This document shows positions 8,654 through 17,311 of a stretch of 51,527 nt of DNA, one piece after another; the first letter of the stretch is position 1; every line of letters begins with the position of its first letter. This DNA comes from DATNFP01 sp035606335. GTDB lineage: Bacteria > Bacteroidota > Bacteroidia > Chitinophagales > Chitinophagaceae. The stretch is from NCBI GenBank assembly GCA_035606335.1, contig DATNFP010000021.1:1-51527 (forward strand). Reading direction: 5' to 3'. A model generated the notes under the pieces. That model saw nothing but the letters and a program-made list of their open reading frames with translations, made no database searches and was not told where the DNA came from. Both the position numbers and the translations under genes were made by a program.

Positions 8654-9745
8654 ATGAAATACATACTTAGGTTATTGTCTGTAATAGTTTTCTCTGCATG
8701 GGTTGTTTCGTGCGGCCATTCAAAAAAAGAAAACAGCGACCAACCAGCACAGCAAACGACCCAAACATACAAGCTCGTTACTTTGGAACCTCATCAGATC
8801 AGCGGCGCAATACAGCTTCCCGGTTTACTGGAGCCATTTGAATTTGTACAGATGTATCCCAAAGTAAATGGCTTTGTAAAAAATGTATTTGTGGACAGGG
8901 GTAGTGTAGTGAAACAAGGACAAGTGTTGATAACGCTTGAAGCCCCTGAAATAGAACAACACGTATCTGCCGCCAAACTTCAATATACACAAGCCCATGC
9001 CAACTACCTGATCAGCAAAGACAAATATGAGCGCCTGCTTGAAACAAGTCATACACCCGGAACTGTTTCTCAATTTGACCTTTCAGCTGCGCAATCTAAA
9101 ATGCAGGCAGATAGCGCTACTGCCCAGGGAGAGTATGCAAACTACAAAGCCCAGGAAGTGATGCAGGGCTATCTTACGGTAACATCTCCCTTTGATGGTG
9201 TTATTACAGAAAGGGATATTCATCCCGGTGCTCTTGTAGGGCCGGGCGAAGCAAACAACAAACCAATGCTAATATTGCAGCAACTATCAAAACTACGACT
9301 GGTGGTAGATATTCCTGAACAATATACCTCCCAGCTTGCTGATGCCGATGGAGTACACTACCGCATAAATGCCTTGCCAGGGCAAGATTTTACCGGGAAA
9401 ATAGCCCGTTCTGCCCAGAGCCTGAATAACTATCGTTCCGAAACAATTGAAATAGATGTTTTTAATCCAAAGGATGTGTTCAAACCAGGTATGTATGCAG
9501 AGGTTACATTACCGATAACAGGTAGTGCTAATGCTTTTGTTGTCCCTAAAAGTGCTATTGTTACTACTACTGAAAGAAAATACGTTGTTCAGATAATAGA
9601 TAACCAGGCTAAATGGGTAGATGTAACTGAAGGTAATGAGAATGGTGATTCAACCGAAATCTTTGGTAATCTTCATACTTCAGATCAAATTGTAGCTAAT
9701 GCTAACTACCAGATAAAAGAAGGCCAGACAATAGCAGCAAAATAA
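8654..9745 (+). CDS. RND periplasmic adaptor lipoprotein (membrane fusion protein)
   Basis: 363 aa. The signal ends in a lipobox VVSC (Cys20), so it should be anchored as a lipoprotein. The rest is the HlyD/AcrA layout: a lipoyl half-motif (VNGFVKNVFVDRGSVVKQGQVL), an alpha-hairpin rich in A, Q and K, the second lipoyl half (LTVTSPFDGVITERDIHPGALV), a beta-barrel and a membrane-proximal domain (VPKSAIVTTTERKYVVQI). It couples the RND trimer to the TolC duct. It lies 8 bp after the RND gene and is the last gene of the operon, closed by a hairpin at 9762-9789. The order TolC-RND-adaptor is common in Bacteroidota. Confidence 0.94.
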   Translation: MKYILRLLSVIVFSAWVVSCGHSKKENSDQPAQQTTQTYKLVTLEPHQISGAIQLPGLLEPFEFVQMYPKVNGFVKNVFVDRGSVVKQGQVLITLEAPEIEQHVSAAKLQYTQAHANYLISKDKYERLLETSHTPGTVSQFDLSAAQSKMQADSATAQGEYANYKAQEVMQGYLTVTSPFDGVITERDIHPGALVGPGEANNKPMLILQQLSKLRLVVDIPEQYTSQLADADGVHYRINALPGQDFTGKIARSAQSLNNYRSETIEIDVFNPKDVFKPGMYAEVTLPITGSANAFVVPKSAIVTTTERKYVVQIIDNQAKWVDVTEGNENGDSTEIFGNLHTSDQIVANANYQIKEGQTIAAK

Positions 9746-9761
9746 ATCTTTTAAAAAACAG

Positions 9762-9789
9762 CAAAACAGCCTCTTTCGAGGCTGTTTTG
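9762..9789. terminator. bidirectional intrinsic terminator
   Basis: A 12-bp perfect stem, CAAAACAGCCTC (9762-9773) with GAGGCTGTTTTG (9778-9789), and a TTTC loop. A-rich and T-rich flanks on both sides let it serve the pump operon and the convergent thiolase gene. Confidence 0.88.
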
Positions 9790-9791
9790 TT

Positions 9792-10967
9792 TTACATTCT
9801 TTCAATGATCGCTGCAATACCCTGACCGCCACCTATACAAGCAGTAACTAAGCCATATCTTTTATTAAGTCGCTTCAGGTCGTTTAAAATCTGCACTGTG
9901 AGCTTTGCTCCTGTACATCCTAATGGGTGTCCTAAGGCGATGGCACCACCATTTATATTTACTATATCGGGATTTAATCCCAATTCTCTTATTACGACCA
10001 ATGATTGTGAAGCAAATGCTTCATTCAGCTCTACTAAATCTATCTGGCCAAGATTCATCCCTGCTTGTTTCATTACTTTAGGCACTGCTTTTGTTGGCCC
10101 TATGCCCATTATACGCGGATCAACACCTGCACTGGCACAGTTGATAAGCCTGCCAATGGGTTTTAATCCTAACTGATTCATTAACTTTTCGCCCATCACA
10201 ATCACGAAAGCGGCGCCATCTGAAGTCTGCGACGAATTACCAGCGGTAACTGTTCCTCCCTGTGCGAAAACAGGAGGTAATTTTGCTAACGCAGCCATTG
10301 ACGTGTCAGGGCGAGGGCCTTCGTCCGTATCAACTACATATTCGCGCTCGGTCTTTTTATTTTTTTCATTTACGTATATCTCCTTAACTGTTATTGGTAA
10401 TATACCTTCTTTAAAGTATCCTTCTTTTATAGCATTAAGCGCTTTCTGATGTGATTTTAATGAAAATGCGTCCTGCTCTTCGCGAGTTACTTTGTAATCA
10501 TTGGCGACCTGTTCGGCGGTGAGGCCCATGCTTAAATAATAGTCAGGGGTATTTTTTGCAAATTCATAATTAGGCATTGTGCGCCAGCCAGCAGTGGGCA
10601 CAAGACTCATGCTTTCTGTACCACCTGCTATAATGCAGTCAGCCATGCCATTGCGAATTTTAGCAGTTGCAATTGCTATACAATCAATCCCCGAGCCGCA
10701 ATAACGATTTACGGTTTCGCCGGCTGCCCACTCTCCTACAGCCCGATTAGCTATGATACGTCCCACCTGTAAGCCTTGCTCCGCCTCCGGCACAGCATTA
10801 CCCACTACTACGTCGTCTATTAGCTTTGGATCTAATTGTGGCACACTTGCCAAAAGACCTTTAATAACATCGACTGCGAGATCATCAGGACGATAAAAGC
10901 GAAAACCACCACGTTTGGATTTGCCAACAGCTGTGCGATAACCGGCAACAATAAAAGCATCCTGCAT
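9792..10967 (-). CDS. thiolase family protein (acetyl-CoA C-acyltransferase)
   Basis: 391 aa, normal thiolase length. The nucleophilic cysteine lies in NRYCGSGIDC (Cys90), the histidine in NGGAIALGHPLGCTGA, and the second catalytic cysteine in TACIGGGQGIA near the C-terminus. It catalyses thiolytic cleavage of 3-ketoacyl-CoA in beta-oxidation, or the reverse condensation of acetyl-CoA units. The sequence resembles FadA-type degradative thiolases (EAEQGLQVGRIIANRAV), but no fadB homologue lies beside it, so the pathway direction is not fixed by context. Single gene, convergent with the RND operon. Confidence 0.94.
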   Translation of the reverse strand: MQDAFIVAGYRTAVGKSKRGGFRFYRPDDLAVDVIKGLLASVPQLDPKLIDDVVVGNAVPEAEQGLQVGRIIANRAVGEWAAGETVNRYCGSGIDCIAIATAKIRNGMADCIIAGGTESMSLVPTAGWRTMPNYEFAKNTPDYYLSMGLTAEQVANDYKVTREEQDAFSLKSHQKALNAIKEGYFKEGILPITVKEIYVNEKNKKTEREYVVDTDEGPRPDTSMAALAKLPPVFAQGGTVTAGNSSQTSDGAAFVIVMGEKLMNQLGLKPIGRLINCASAGVDPRIMGIGPTKAVPKVMKQAGMNLGQIDLVELNEAFASQSLVVIRELGLNPDIVNINGGAIALGHPLGCTGAKLTVQILNDLKRLNKRYGLVTACIGGGQGIAAIIERM

Positions 10968-11124
10968 ATCTTAATAGTTCTGGGGTGAAAAATTAATTAA
11001 AGTTAAATATCCTGCTCTTATTGCGTAATGTCGTTTGAAAAATTTAACTGTCTTCATAAGATTGGTCTATGATGGCATTATTTTCTTATAAAAAGTGTAA
11101 CTGTATAAGTATTAATTTAGTGTT

Positions 11125-11490
11125 ATGGAAAAGGATAAAACCCTTGTAATAGGCGCTTCTGAAAATCCCCAACGTTATAGCAATATGGCGGTACTCCGTT
11201 TGCAAGCCAAAGGGTATAAAGTAGTAGCTATTGGCAATCGAAAAGGCAAGGTTGAAAATGTAGAAATCATCACCGAACACCCTCAGCGGGAGGATATAGG
11301 AACTGTAACATTATATCTTAATCCAACTAATCAAAAAGCGTATTACGATTATATTATTTCATTAAAGCCTAACCGCATTATTTTTAACCCGGGAACCGAG
11401 AATGAAGAATTAGAGCGCCTGGCTCTTAAAGAAGGGATCAATGTACTTGAAGCATGCACTCTTGTGATGCTCTCAACAGGTCAATATTGA
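11125..11490 (+). CDS. CoA-binding domain protein (CoA_binding_2, YccU-like)
   Basis: 121 aa Rossmann-fold protein. The N-terminus KTLVIGASENPQRYSNMAV is the nucleotide/CoA-binding loop of the CoA_binding_2 family, and the C-terminal half (NRIIFNPGTENEELERLA, EACTLVML) matches the same family. Family members bind CoA, but their cellular role is unknown. Its TGA stop directly abuts the stop of anmK on the other strand. A TAATTTAG at 11113 is close to, but not an exact match for, the -7 consensus. Confidence 0.88.
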   Translation: MEKDKTLVIGASENPQRYSNMAVLRLQAKGYKVVAIGNRKGKVENVEIITEHPQREDIGTVTLYLNPTNQKAYYDYIISLKPNRIIFNPGTENEELERLALKEGINVLEACTLVMLSTGQY

Positions 11491-12591
11491 TCATTCTATA
11501 TTATAACTATGTCCCATCCACAAGGCACCACCTATGCTATCTCTACTTGCCCCTGTAACCGAACTTAATACTGTTGTTTCTTCCCTCCAGCGTAATGCGC
11601 CTATCAAAGCCATAATTAAGGCTTCTTTATATTTTATGACTATTGCATCCGGCATAGCTACAGTTACATTTAACGGCGAGAGGGCTTTTTGCAGTTCTAC
11701 CATTAAAAATTTATTGAAAGCTCCACCTCCGGTAACCAGCATTGTTGCCAGTTCTTTAGAATGAGGAAAGCGCTTTACAGCTTCGGCTACCTGGTCTGCT
11801 ATGTGATATACAGCAGTATGTAATAGATTGTTTACCTCATGATTACTTTCTAACAATATAGGAAATACTAATTCTCTGGCTGCCTCATTGCTTAAAGATT
11901 TTGGTGGCGGCAAGCGGTAGTAAGTAGCGTCATCCAATTCGGACAAAACATCGGTGAGTAAAATACCGCTTGCCGCAATGGCACCATCTTCATCCATTTC
12001 CTTACCAGCTCTTTGAGCCAGCGTATTAAGCATTTGATTAGCGGGGCAAATGTCGAAAGCCAAAAGGGAGTCATGATCGCGAACTGTGATATTTGCAATG
12101 CCTCCTATATTCAGCCAATAATCATAATAGCCAAACAGCAGTTTATCTCCTATAGGCACTATGGGTGCGCCCTGCCCTCCCAGAGCAACATCTAACGCTC
12201 TGAGATCACTTACAACAGGTAGGCCCGTTATGGCTGCAATAGATGCACCGTCGCCAAGCTGTGTAGTAGTTTTGTTCTCAGGTTCGTGAAAGACCGTGTG
12301 ACCATGAGAAGAAATAAAATGTACCTGATGCTCTATTCCATGCTTTTTTATAAAATTATTCACCTGCTCTCCAAGATATCTGCCATATTCTGTATTTAAT
12401 TTCAGAAAGTTGCTTATTGTGAGCGGCGAAATATGAATCAGCTTGTTCAGCCATTCCTCACTATATGATATGCAATCTGCAAACTTTATATCAAAAGCCC
12501 ATTGTCCTCTTACTTCTTCCAAATGCACATATACTATATCCAGTCCATCGAGGGAGCTGCCAGACATCAACCCAATAACTTTATAAACCAT
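11491..12591 (-). CDS. anmK: anhydro-N-acetylmuramic acid kinase
   Basis: 366 aa, the usual length. It begins VIGLMSGSSLDGLD, the ATP-binding signature of AnmK (GxMSGTSxDG, here with Ser for Thr), and contains the later family blocks WLNIGGIANIT, FDICPANQ and VTGGGAFN. The enzyme hydrolyses and phosphorylates 1,6-anhydro-MurNAc to MurNAc-6-phosphate during cytoplasmic recycling of cell-wall muropeptides. No murQ or ampG neighbour is present in the window. Convergent with the CoA-binding gene, sharing a zero-base junction. Confidence 0.95.
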   Translation of the reverse strand: MVYKVIGLMSGSSLDGLDIVYVHLEEVRGQWAFDIKFADCISYSEEWLNKLIHISPLTISNFLKLNTEYGRYLGEQVNNFIKKHGIEHQVHFISSHGHTVFHEPENKTTTQLGDGASIAAITGLPVVSDLRALDVALGGQGAPIVPIGDKLLFGYYDYWLNIGGIANITVRDHDSLLAFDICPANQMLNTLAQRAGKEMDEDGAIAASGILLTDVLSELDDATYYRLPPPKSLSNEAARELVFPILLESNHEVNNLLHTAVYHIADQVAEAVKRFPHSKELATMLVTGGGAFNKFLMVELQKALSPLNVTVAMPDAIVIKYKEALIMALIGALRWREETTVLSSVTGASRDSIGGALWMGHSYNIE

Positions 12592-12746
12592 GTTGCAAAA
12601 TAACTAATGGCTTCATTTTTATTAATAAATTTCAAGCGTTCTGCGCAAAGCTGATCTTACATTGCTTTATTAATTATTCCATTTTATTAGAAAACCATTA
12701 TAAATTTTAATTAAAGTTGTTTATTTTGGCAAAAAATTTCGATATC

Positions 12747-12956
12747 ATGAAAAAAGTACTCACCATTGCCGCTGCCCTTCTGTTCATGGGCTCAATCAGT
12801 TTTGCTCAAGATGCAAAAACAACTAAAATGAATGACAAAATGGACAAAAAAGAACAGAAGGTTCAAAAGAAAGAAACTAAGGCTAAACACAAAGTAGACA
12901 AAAAAGAAAAGAAAATGGACAAGAAAGAAGACAAAAAACCAGCCGGTAATATGTAA
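12747..12956 (+). CDS. small secreted lysine-rich protein
   Basis: 69 aa. A clean signal peptide (MKKVLTIAAALLFMGSISFAQ) is followed by a 48-residue mature part with about 19 lysines in near-repeats of the form (M/V)DKKE(K/D/Q)K. It has no cysteine and no aromatic residue except those in the signal. The mature peptide is probably disordered or helical and strongly cationic, so it may bind peptidoglycan, LPS or other anionic polymers in the periplasm (inference). ATG at 12747 is chosen over an earlier non-ATG start because it begins the signal peptide. Closed by a strong terminator. I know of no named family. Confidence 0.75.
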   Translation: MKKVLTIAAALLFMGSISFAQDAKTTKMNDKMDKKEQKVQKKETKAKHKVDKKEKKMDKKEDKKPAGNM

Positions 12957-12978
12957 TTTTTGTGTCTGATTTGATATT

Positions 12979-13013
12979 TAAGAGCCTTCCTTAAACGGAG
13001 GCTCTTATTTTTT
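12979..13013 (+). terminator. intrinsic terminator after the lysine-rich gene
   Basis: Stem TAAGAGCCT (12979-12987) with AGGCTCTTA (12999-13007), followed by six T. It lies 22 bp after the stop codon. Confidence 0.85.
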
Positions 13014-13115
13014 ACACATTTTCTGTAATAATTTGGGGGATGAGAGTTTGGTCAGACTGAGTGCATGGGTTCGGAGATATTTCACAGCGTTCAACAAGAA
13101 TAATTATTGGGCAAT

Positions 13116-13144
13116 AAAAAAGCACACATAAAATAATTATGTGC
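13116..13144 (-). terminator. probable terminator of the 13174 gene
   Basis: On the minus strand GCACATAA pairs imperfectly with TTATGTGTGC (13144 to 13122) and runs into six T (13121-13116). Stem of about 7-8 bp with a two-base slip. The remaining bases 13014-13115 show nothing recognisable. Confidence 0.6.
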
Positions 13145-13173
13145 GCCCTCTCAATTATCCTGCAAAGAACTGT

Positions 13174-13800
13174 TTATTTTATACCAAATAAAACACCTAC
13201 GTTCAGTGCAAGGTTGTGATTTACATTATAGTTACCAGAAGGGTCCTTGACAGCATCTGTCAACCCTTGATAGTAGCCGAGGTCAAGATTGAGCCAAGTG
13301 GCACGTACCAAGCGAATATTAACACCTGCACCAGCATTTAATCCAAAATCGAATGTTCTGAAATCGTTTGATGCACCAGGTATGTAGGCATCGCTGTAAT
13401 AAGGACTCATACTACTTGATTCAGCAAGCTTTAATCCGAAAGAAGGTCCCAGGTATAATTTAGGACGTATATTATCATTCTGTTTTCCGAAGAAATAATA
13501 TGCACGTAACGGCAAGCGCAGATAAACAGGATTAACCATGCTTATATCTCCCATCATATCTTCTTTACGATAACCTTCTGAGGATACCTGCAACTGACCA
13601 CCCCATCCCCAGTGAACATTCTTTGCATATATAAGCCCAACACCAAGGTATCCAGAGGGTTGAAATTTTGTTGTACCAGGCATATTACCTACCCAGCTTG
13701 TACCAAATCCGCCTACCGGCCCTAAAGAGATATATTGTGCAAATGATTGGGGTACAGTTGCAAACATAATCGTTGTGGCTAACAATAAAATCCGTTTCAT
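13174..13800 (-). CDS. outer-membrane beta-barrel protein
   Basis: 208 aa. Signal peptide MKRILLLATTIMFATVPQSFA, then alternating amphipathic strands with Gly and aromatic residues (GPVGGFGTSWVG, GYLGVGLIYAKNVHWGWGGQLQ, PKLYLGPSFGLKL, NLALNVGVLFGIK), as in the porin-like Bacteroidota family often called outer membrane protein beta-barrel domain (OMP_b-brl). About 8 strands are expected. Function unknown. Monocistronic, with its own terminator. Confidence 0.85.
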   Translation of the reverse strand: MKRILLLATTIMFATVPQSFAQYISLGPVGGFGTSWVGNMPGTTKFQPSGYLGVGLIYAKNVHWGWGGQLQVSSEGYRKEDMMGDISMVNPVYLRLPLRAYYFFGKQNDNIRPKLYLGPSFGLKLAESSSMSPYYSDAYIPGASNDFRTFDFGLNAGAGVNIRLVRATWLNLDLGYYQGLTDAVKDPSGNYNVNHNLALNVGVLFGIK

Positions 13801-13968
13801 AACTAATCGTTTTGGTTATATCAATTTTCGAAAACACTATGCCACTACTGCTGTTTTTGCAATGCAACAATTATTTCTTTATGGTTTCTTTAACAGTTAT
13901 ATATAGTAATGCATATAAAATATATTAATTTTCAATAGAGAAAGATATCGTGGCATAAAAGTGTTTAT

Positions 13969-13976
13969 TAGTTTTG
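13969..13976 (+). promoter_or_regulatory. putative -7 element (TAGTTTTG)
   Basis: Exact TAnnTTTG match 18 bases before the ATG at 13995. No clear TTTG at -33. It probably drives the 13995 gene and trxA. Confidence 0.4.
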
Positions 13977-13994
13977 TATAAAGCCCCTTAGACT

Positions 13995-14297
13995 ATGATG
14001 GATACAGTTTCTGAAATAATCAACAAATTGCGGAAAGAAGGATACACTGAAGACTTTAATCTGCAACCAGATTGCCTGGAATGCGACCAGAACAAAACCA
14101 GAATACTTAATGGAGAATTTATCATTGATAAATTTTACCGTTTTGAGGGTGACAGCAACCCGGATGATGAAGCCACTGTATATGCGATCTCCTCACCTAA
14201 ACATGGTATTAAGGGCATTTTAGTAAATGGGGGTGGTATATATACAGATGATATAACCGATGAGATGCTGCAGTCGCTAAAAATAAAAAAACAATAA
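13995..14297 (+). CDS. conserved small acidic protein of unknown function
   Basis: 100 aa, soluble, acidic, with a conserved-looking core TEDFNLQPDCLECD, DKFYRFEGDSNPDDEATVYAISS and GILVNGGGIYTDDITDEM. Small proteins of this type are widespread in Bacteroidota. Some database entries call them phosphoribosylpyrophosphate synthetase, but nothing of a PRPP synthetase fold or its PRPP-binding loop is present here, so I do not use that name. It lies 30 bp upstream of the thioredoxin gene on the same strand and is likely co-transcribed with it. The start may be either of two adjacent ATGs. Confidence 0.8.
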   Translation: MMDTVSEIINKLRKEGYTEDFNLQPDCLECDQNKTRILNGEFIIDKFYRFEGDSNPDDEATVYAISSPKHGIKGILVNGGGIYTDDITDEMLQSLKIKKQ

Positions 14298-14327
14298 ACT
14301 GATCGGTAAAATTTAAAAATAAAGATC

Positions 14328-14627
14328 ATGAGCACATTTCAGCAAGTGATACAATCGGACAAACCAGTTTTGGTAGACTTTACAGCAACATGGTGCGGGC
14401 CATGCCAAATGATGGCGCCTATATTACATGACGTGAAATCAGCAATGGGCGATGATGTAACAATCATAAAAATAGATATAGACAAAAGTCCGCAGGTAGC
14501 ACAACATTTTCAGGTGATGAGTGTGCCGACCCTTATGATATTCCGCAAAGGGGAATTGAAATGGAGACAATCAGGAGTGATGCAGGCAAAACAACTGCAG
14601 CAAGTAATACAACAATTTAAAAACTGA
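14328..14627 (+). CDS. trxA: thioredoxin
   Basis: 99 aa, normal thioredoxin size. The redox motif WCGPC (Cys23, Cys26) follows VLVDFTAT, and the cis-proline loop is VMSVPTLMIF. No signal peptide, so it is a cytoplasmic disulfide reductase working with thioredoxin reductase. The ATG at 14328 follows the upstream gene by 30 bp. Convergent with the Smr gene, with only 18 bp between stops and no hairpin seen there. Confidence 0.95.
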   Translation: MSTFQQVIQSDKPVLVDFTATWCGPCQMMAPILHDVKSAMGDDVTIIKIDIDKSPQVAQHFQVMSVPTLMIFRKGELKWRQSGVMQAKQLQQVIQQFKN

Positions 14628-14645
14628 CTTTGTCTTAGTTCATAA

Positions 14646-15647
14646 TCAGTATTTAAAGAAAACTTCTGTCGCCCCAAAGCCATATTTGCCATGCCATTCA
14701 TTGGCAAACTTTTTCACTTCGGGGATCTTTGATAATAAATTATGGGTAGCTTTTTTCAAAGCACCTTTCCCTAATCCATGTATTATTACTACCCTCTCTT
14801 GTCTATTCACTATAGCTGTGTGCAAATAACGCTCCAAAGCATCCAACTGAATCTTCAACATTTCGGTATTGCTTAAACCTTTTGGATCATCAATTAATTT
14901 TTCGATGTGCAAATCTATTTCGTAAGGCACCGGCTCTATACGAGAAGAAATATTACCCAAGCTAATTAAAGATGGTTTTATTACAGGCTCAAACTTCTCT
15001 TTTGGTTGTCGTTTTTTTCGCGGAACAAAATCTTCTATCAATAAATAGCTAAAAGTAGGCTCATTGTTTTTTAATACCTCTGTGATATGCTCAAACAGCT
15101 TCGCAGGTCGAATGCGCAATACACCTTCCTCTACTTCATTTTCAGCATTTGCAACATCTGTAAACTGCCAGTGGAAACGAGGCTGGTCGTTCATGTCTTC
15201 AAAAGCTATTTTATGCAGATACAGATCGCCAAATGCATGCAAGGCTCCTTCGTGCCGAAACTCACTTTGATGAGCAAAGCGAACATCATAAATAAAACGA
15301 ATAGAAACCGGCAATTCATTGAGCAGATAAATTTTTATATAGTCAACTATATCTTCCATTTCGTCCGATTTAAAGAAAGGCAGGAAAGAAAGATAAATGC
15401 CCTTTGCAAGACGAGGTTTTTTAAATTGCTCTTTTTCGACAGGTAATTGTTCAGGTTGTGAACCCTTCTTCTCTTTTCTCTTTTCAGTAAACCATTTTAA
15501 ATACGGATGATCTATCTCGTCGTAGTGAACAGGAAAAGTAATACCATTCACTTCGACCTCAAGCATCTGGTCATTTATATACGCAGCAACATGCCCCTCC
15601 TCGCCAGTTCGCTTTAAAACTATTTTGTCGCCAATTGAAAACTTCAT
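14646..15647 (-). CDS. DUF2027/Smr-domain protein (MutS2-like C-terminus)
   Basis: 333 aa. N-terminal about 60 residues (FSIGDKIVLKRTGEEGHVAAYI) form an SH3/KOW-like DUF2027 segment. The middle is a beta-rich domain. The C-terminal 85 residues are a Smr domain with IDLHIEKL, VVIIHGLGKGALKKA and a final YGFGATEVFF. Smr domains nick or bind nucleic acids and act in MutS2-linked recombination control or ribosome rescue. Here the MutS ATPase part is absent. The start overlaps the rdgB stop by one base (TAATG), so the two genes are translationally coupled. Confidence 0.9.
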   Translation of the reverse strand: MKFSIGDKIVLKRTGEEGHVAAYINDQMLEVEVNGITFPVHYDEIDHPYLKWFTEKRKEKKGSQPEQLPVEKEQFKKPRLAKGIYLSFLPFFKSDEMEDIVDYIKIYLLNELPVSIRFIYDVRFAHQSEFRHEGALHAFGDLYLHKIAFEDMNDQPRFHWQFTDVANAENEVEEGVLRIRPAKLFEHITEVLKNNEPTFSYLLIEDFVPRKKRQPKEKFEPVIKPSLISLGNISSRIEPVPYEIDLHIEKLIDDPKGLSNTEMLKIQLDALERYLHTAIVNRQERVVIIHGLGKGALKKATHNLLSKIPEVKKFANEWHGKYGFGATEVFFKY

Positions 15648-16231
15648 TACAACTCCGCAATTTTTTCTTTCAGAAAAGCTACCATTTTGCGGATAGCTTT
15701 TCCCCTGTGACTTATTTCGTTTTTAATATGCAATGGTAATTCACCAAATGTCCGGTCAAAACCATTAGGCATAAATATAGGATCGTAGCCAAACCCCTCA
15801 TTGCCAATTTTCTCATTAATAATCCTGCCTTCGCATGTGCCTTCAAAAAAATAAGTTTCGTTTTCCCATATCAGGCAGATAACTGCTTTATAATATGCTG
15901 TCCTATCGGTTTTTCCAGCTAATTCATTTAAAACCTTTTGCAGATTTTTTTCGTCATCGCGAGTTCCTGAATAATGAGCACTATCTACACCAGGCGCATC
16001 ATTTAATGCGGATACACATAAACCACTATCGTCAGCAAAAGTATTTTTACCAGAAAAATTATAAACAGTAGATGCTTTAGCCAAAGCATTTTCTTCAAAT
16101 GTTTGAAATGGTTCAGGAATTTCTTCTTTAAATCCTATGTCGTTTAAAGACAGTAAATCTATCTCTTCGATCATCGAATTGATTTCCCGTATTTTACCAA
16201 CGTTATTAGAAGCAATTATCAGCTCTGCCAT
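15647..16231 (-). CDS. rdgB: non-canonical purine NTP pyrophosphatase (RdgB/HAM1)
   Basis: 194 aa, standard length. Family motifs: IIASNNVGKIREI at the N-terminus, NTFADDSGLCV with the catalytic aspartates, FGYDPIFMP and SHRGKAIRKM at the C-terminus. It hydrolyses XTP, dITP and ITP to monophosphates, cleaning the nucleotide pool. It is upstream of, and overlaps by one base, the Smr gene. The coupling suggests a shared genome-maintenance role (inference). Confidence 0.95.
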   Translation of the reverse strand: MAELIIASNNVGKIREINSMIEEIDLLSLNDIGFKEEIPEPFQTFEENALAKASTVYNFSGKNTFADDSGLCVSALNDAPGVDSAHYSGTRDDEKNLQKVLNELAGKTDRTAYYKAVICLIWENETYFFEGTCEGRIINEKIGNEGFGYDPIFMPNGFDRTFGELPLHIKNEISHRGKAIRKMVAFLKEKIAEL

Positions 16232-16279
16232 TAAGCAAAGTTAATCGTTACGCACTATTATATTTGTTTGACGTGCTGA

Positions 16280-16307
16280 AAAGCCTTATGCTGTATAGCA
16301 GGGCTTT
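16280..16307. terminator. possible terminator hairpin
   Basis: AAAGCC (16280-16285) pairs with GGCTTT (16302-16307), enclosing a nested TGCT/AGCA stem. T-runs are short on the minus side (TTTT) and longer on the plus side. It sits between the epimerase stop and the rdgB start. Confidence 0.5.
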
Positions 16308-16334
16308 CTTTTTAAGAATAACCTCTTTTGGGAT

Positions 16335-17294
16335 TCAACTATTTTTAAAAGGAATATAATGCAGATTAGGTTTGTCCCTGAGCATTTTCCTAAGGTAATT
16401 CGCTATTACAACTTCAAGCTCAGGTTGTTGAGGCAACAGTATGTCCTGAATATCTTTATGAACAGAAGAAAGGCAAACATCAGTATTAAAGGCTTCTAAA
16501 GCAGCTTTCCCAAATGTTTTGCACTGCCGCTCGTCGAGTCTTTTAATTTCCATCTTACTAATTCTTGACAGTAAATCCGCCCATTCGCATTGCAATAGAT
16601 ATTTAGGGTGATATAAATTAAGGATACCTTTGAAATCCGTGTGACAAAGCCCCGAGACTGCAGTGGCAAGATAATCCACATCCATAAATGTCATCATGTT
16701 GTATCCGGCTCCATATATGGGGACAAAGCCATATTTATTCATCACATCAGTATAATACCACTTGAACCATGAGCCTAAACCTATCACCCATGGAATTCTG
16801 ATCAAAGCAACATTTGCATTTCCCTTTTGCGCGGCTTTGAAAAAAGGATATTCGGCGTGTACATACTCGCGGGCAAAACTAATAGGGCTCAGATCTGTAT
16901 GTTCTGTGACAATCATATCAGAGTGATTACCGTATACAAGGCTGCCAGATATGTATATAACCTTTATTGACTTGTTGATGTTTTGAACTTGTGTAATCAA
17001 CCTTTTGTTATCAATTTGTCCTTTCATTGCCATGCCATATCTACCTACCCTGCCCAGCATTTCTGTTCTGCTTCTTGCGGCATGAATAATGACATCCGGA
17101 ATTACAGGCAAATTACTTATATCTAAATCGGCCAATGATGACCTGACAATGCAAATATTATCACATCCATGTAAATTATGTAACATACTTCTATGCTGCA
17201 CAGCCATAATACTATATTCATCTGAGCATATCATTTTTTGCAAAATGCTCTGACCAATAAAACCGCTGCCACCGAGTATGAGTACGTTTTTCAT
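16335..17294 (-). CDS. NAD-dependent epimerase/dehydratase (extended SDR)
   Basis: 319 aa. The Rossmann motif GGSGFIG sits at residues about 8-14, followed by the VIHAARS block, YISGSLVYG and a YxxxK-type site (YPFFK). These place it with sugar-nucleotide epimerases/dehydratases and related SDRs. The C-terminal part binds an unknown substrate. It follows the nucleotidyltransferase-like gene by 17 bp on the same strand and is probably co-transcribed. That pairing suggests modification of a sugar nucleotide or secondary metabolite, but no glycosyltransferases are adjacent. Confidence 0.88.
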   Translation of the reverse strand: MKNVLILGGSGFIGQSILQKMICSDEYSIMAVQHRSMLHNLHGCDNICIVRSSLADLDISNLPVIPDVIIHAARSRTEMLGRVGRYGMAMKGQIDNKRLITQVQNINKSIKVIYISGSLVYGNHSDMIVTEHTDLSPISFAREYVHAEYPFFKAAQKGNANVALIRIPWVIGLGSWFKWYYTDVMNKYGFVPIYGAGYNMMTFMDVDYLATAVSGLCHTDFKGILNLYHPKYLLQCEWADLLSRISKMEIKRLDERQCKTFGKAALEAFNTDVCLSSVHKDIQDILLPQQPELEVVIANYLRKMLRDKPNLHYIPFKNS

Positions 17295-17311
17295 TTCAAC
17301 ACATTGAAATT

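Noticed and set aside
13995..14297. Phosphoribosylpyrophosphate synthetase
   Set aside because: The name circulates for similar small proteins, but the length and motifs do not support the enzyme.
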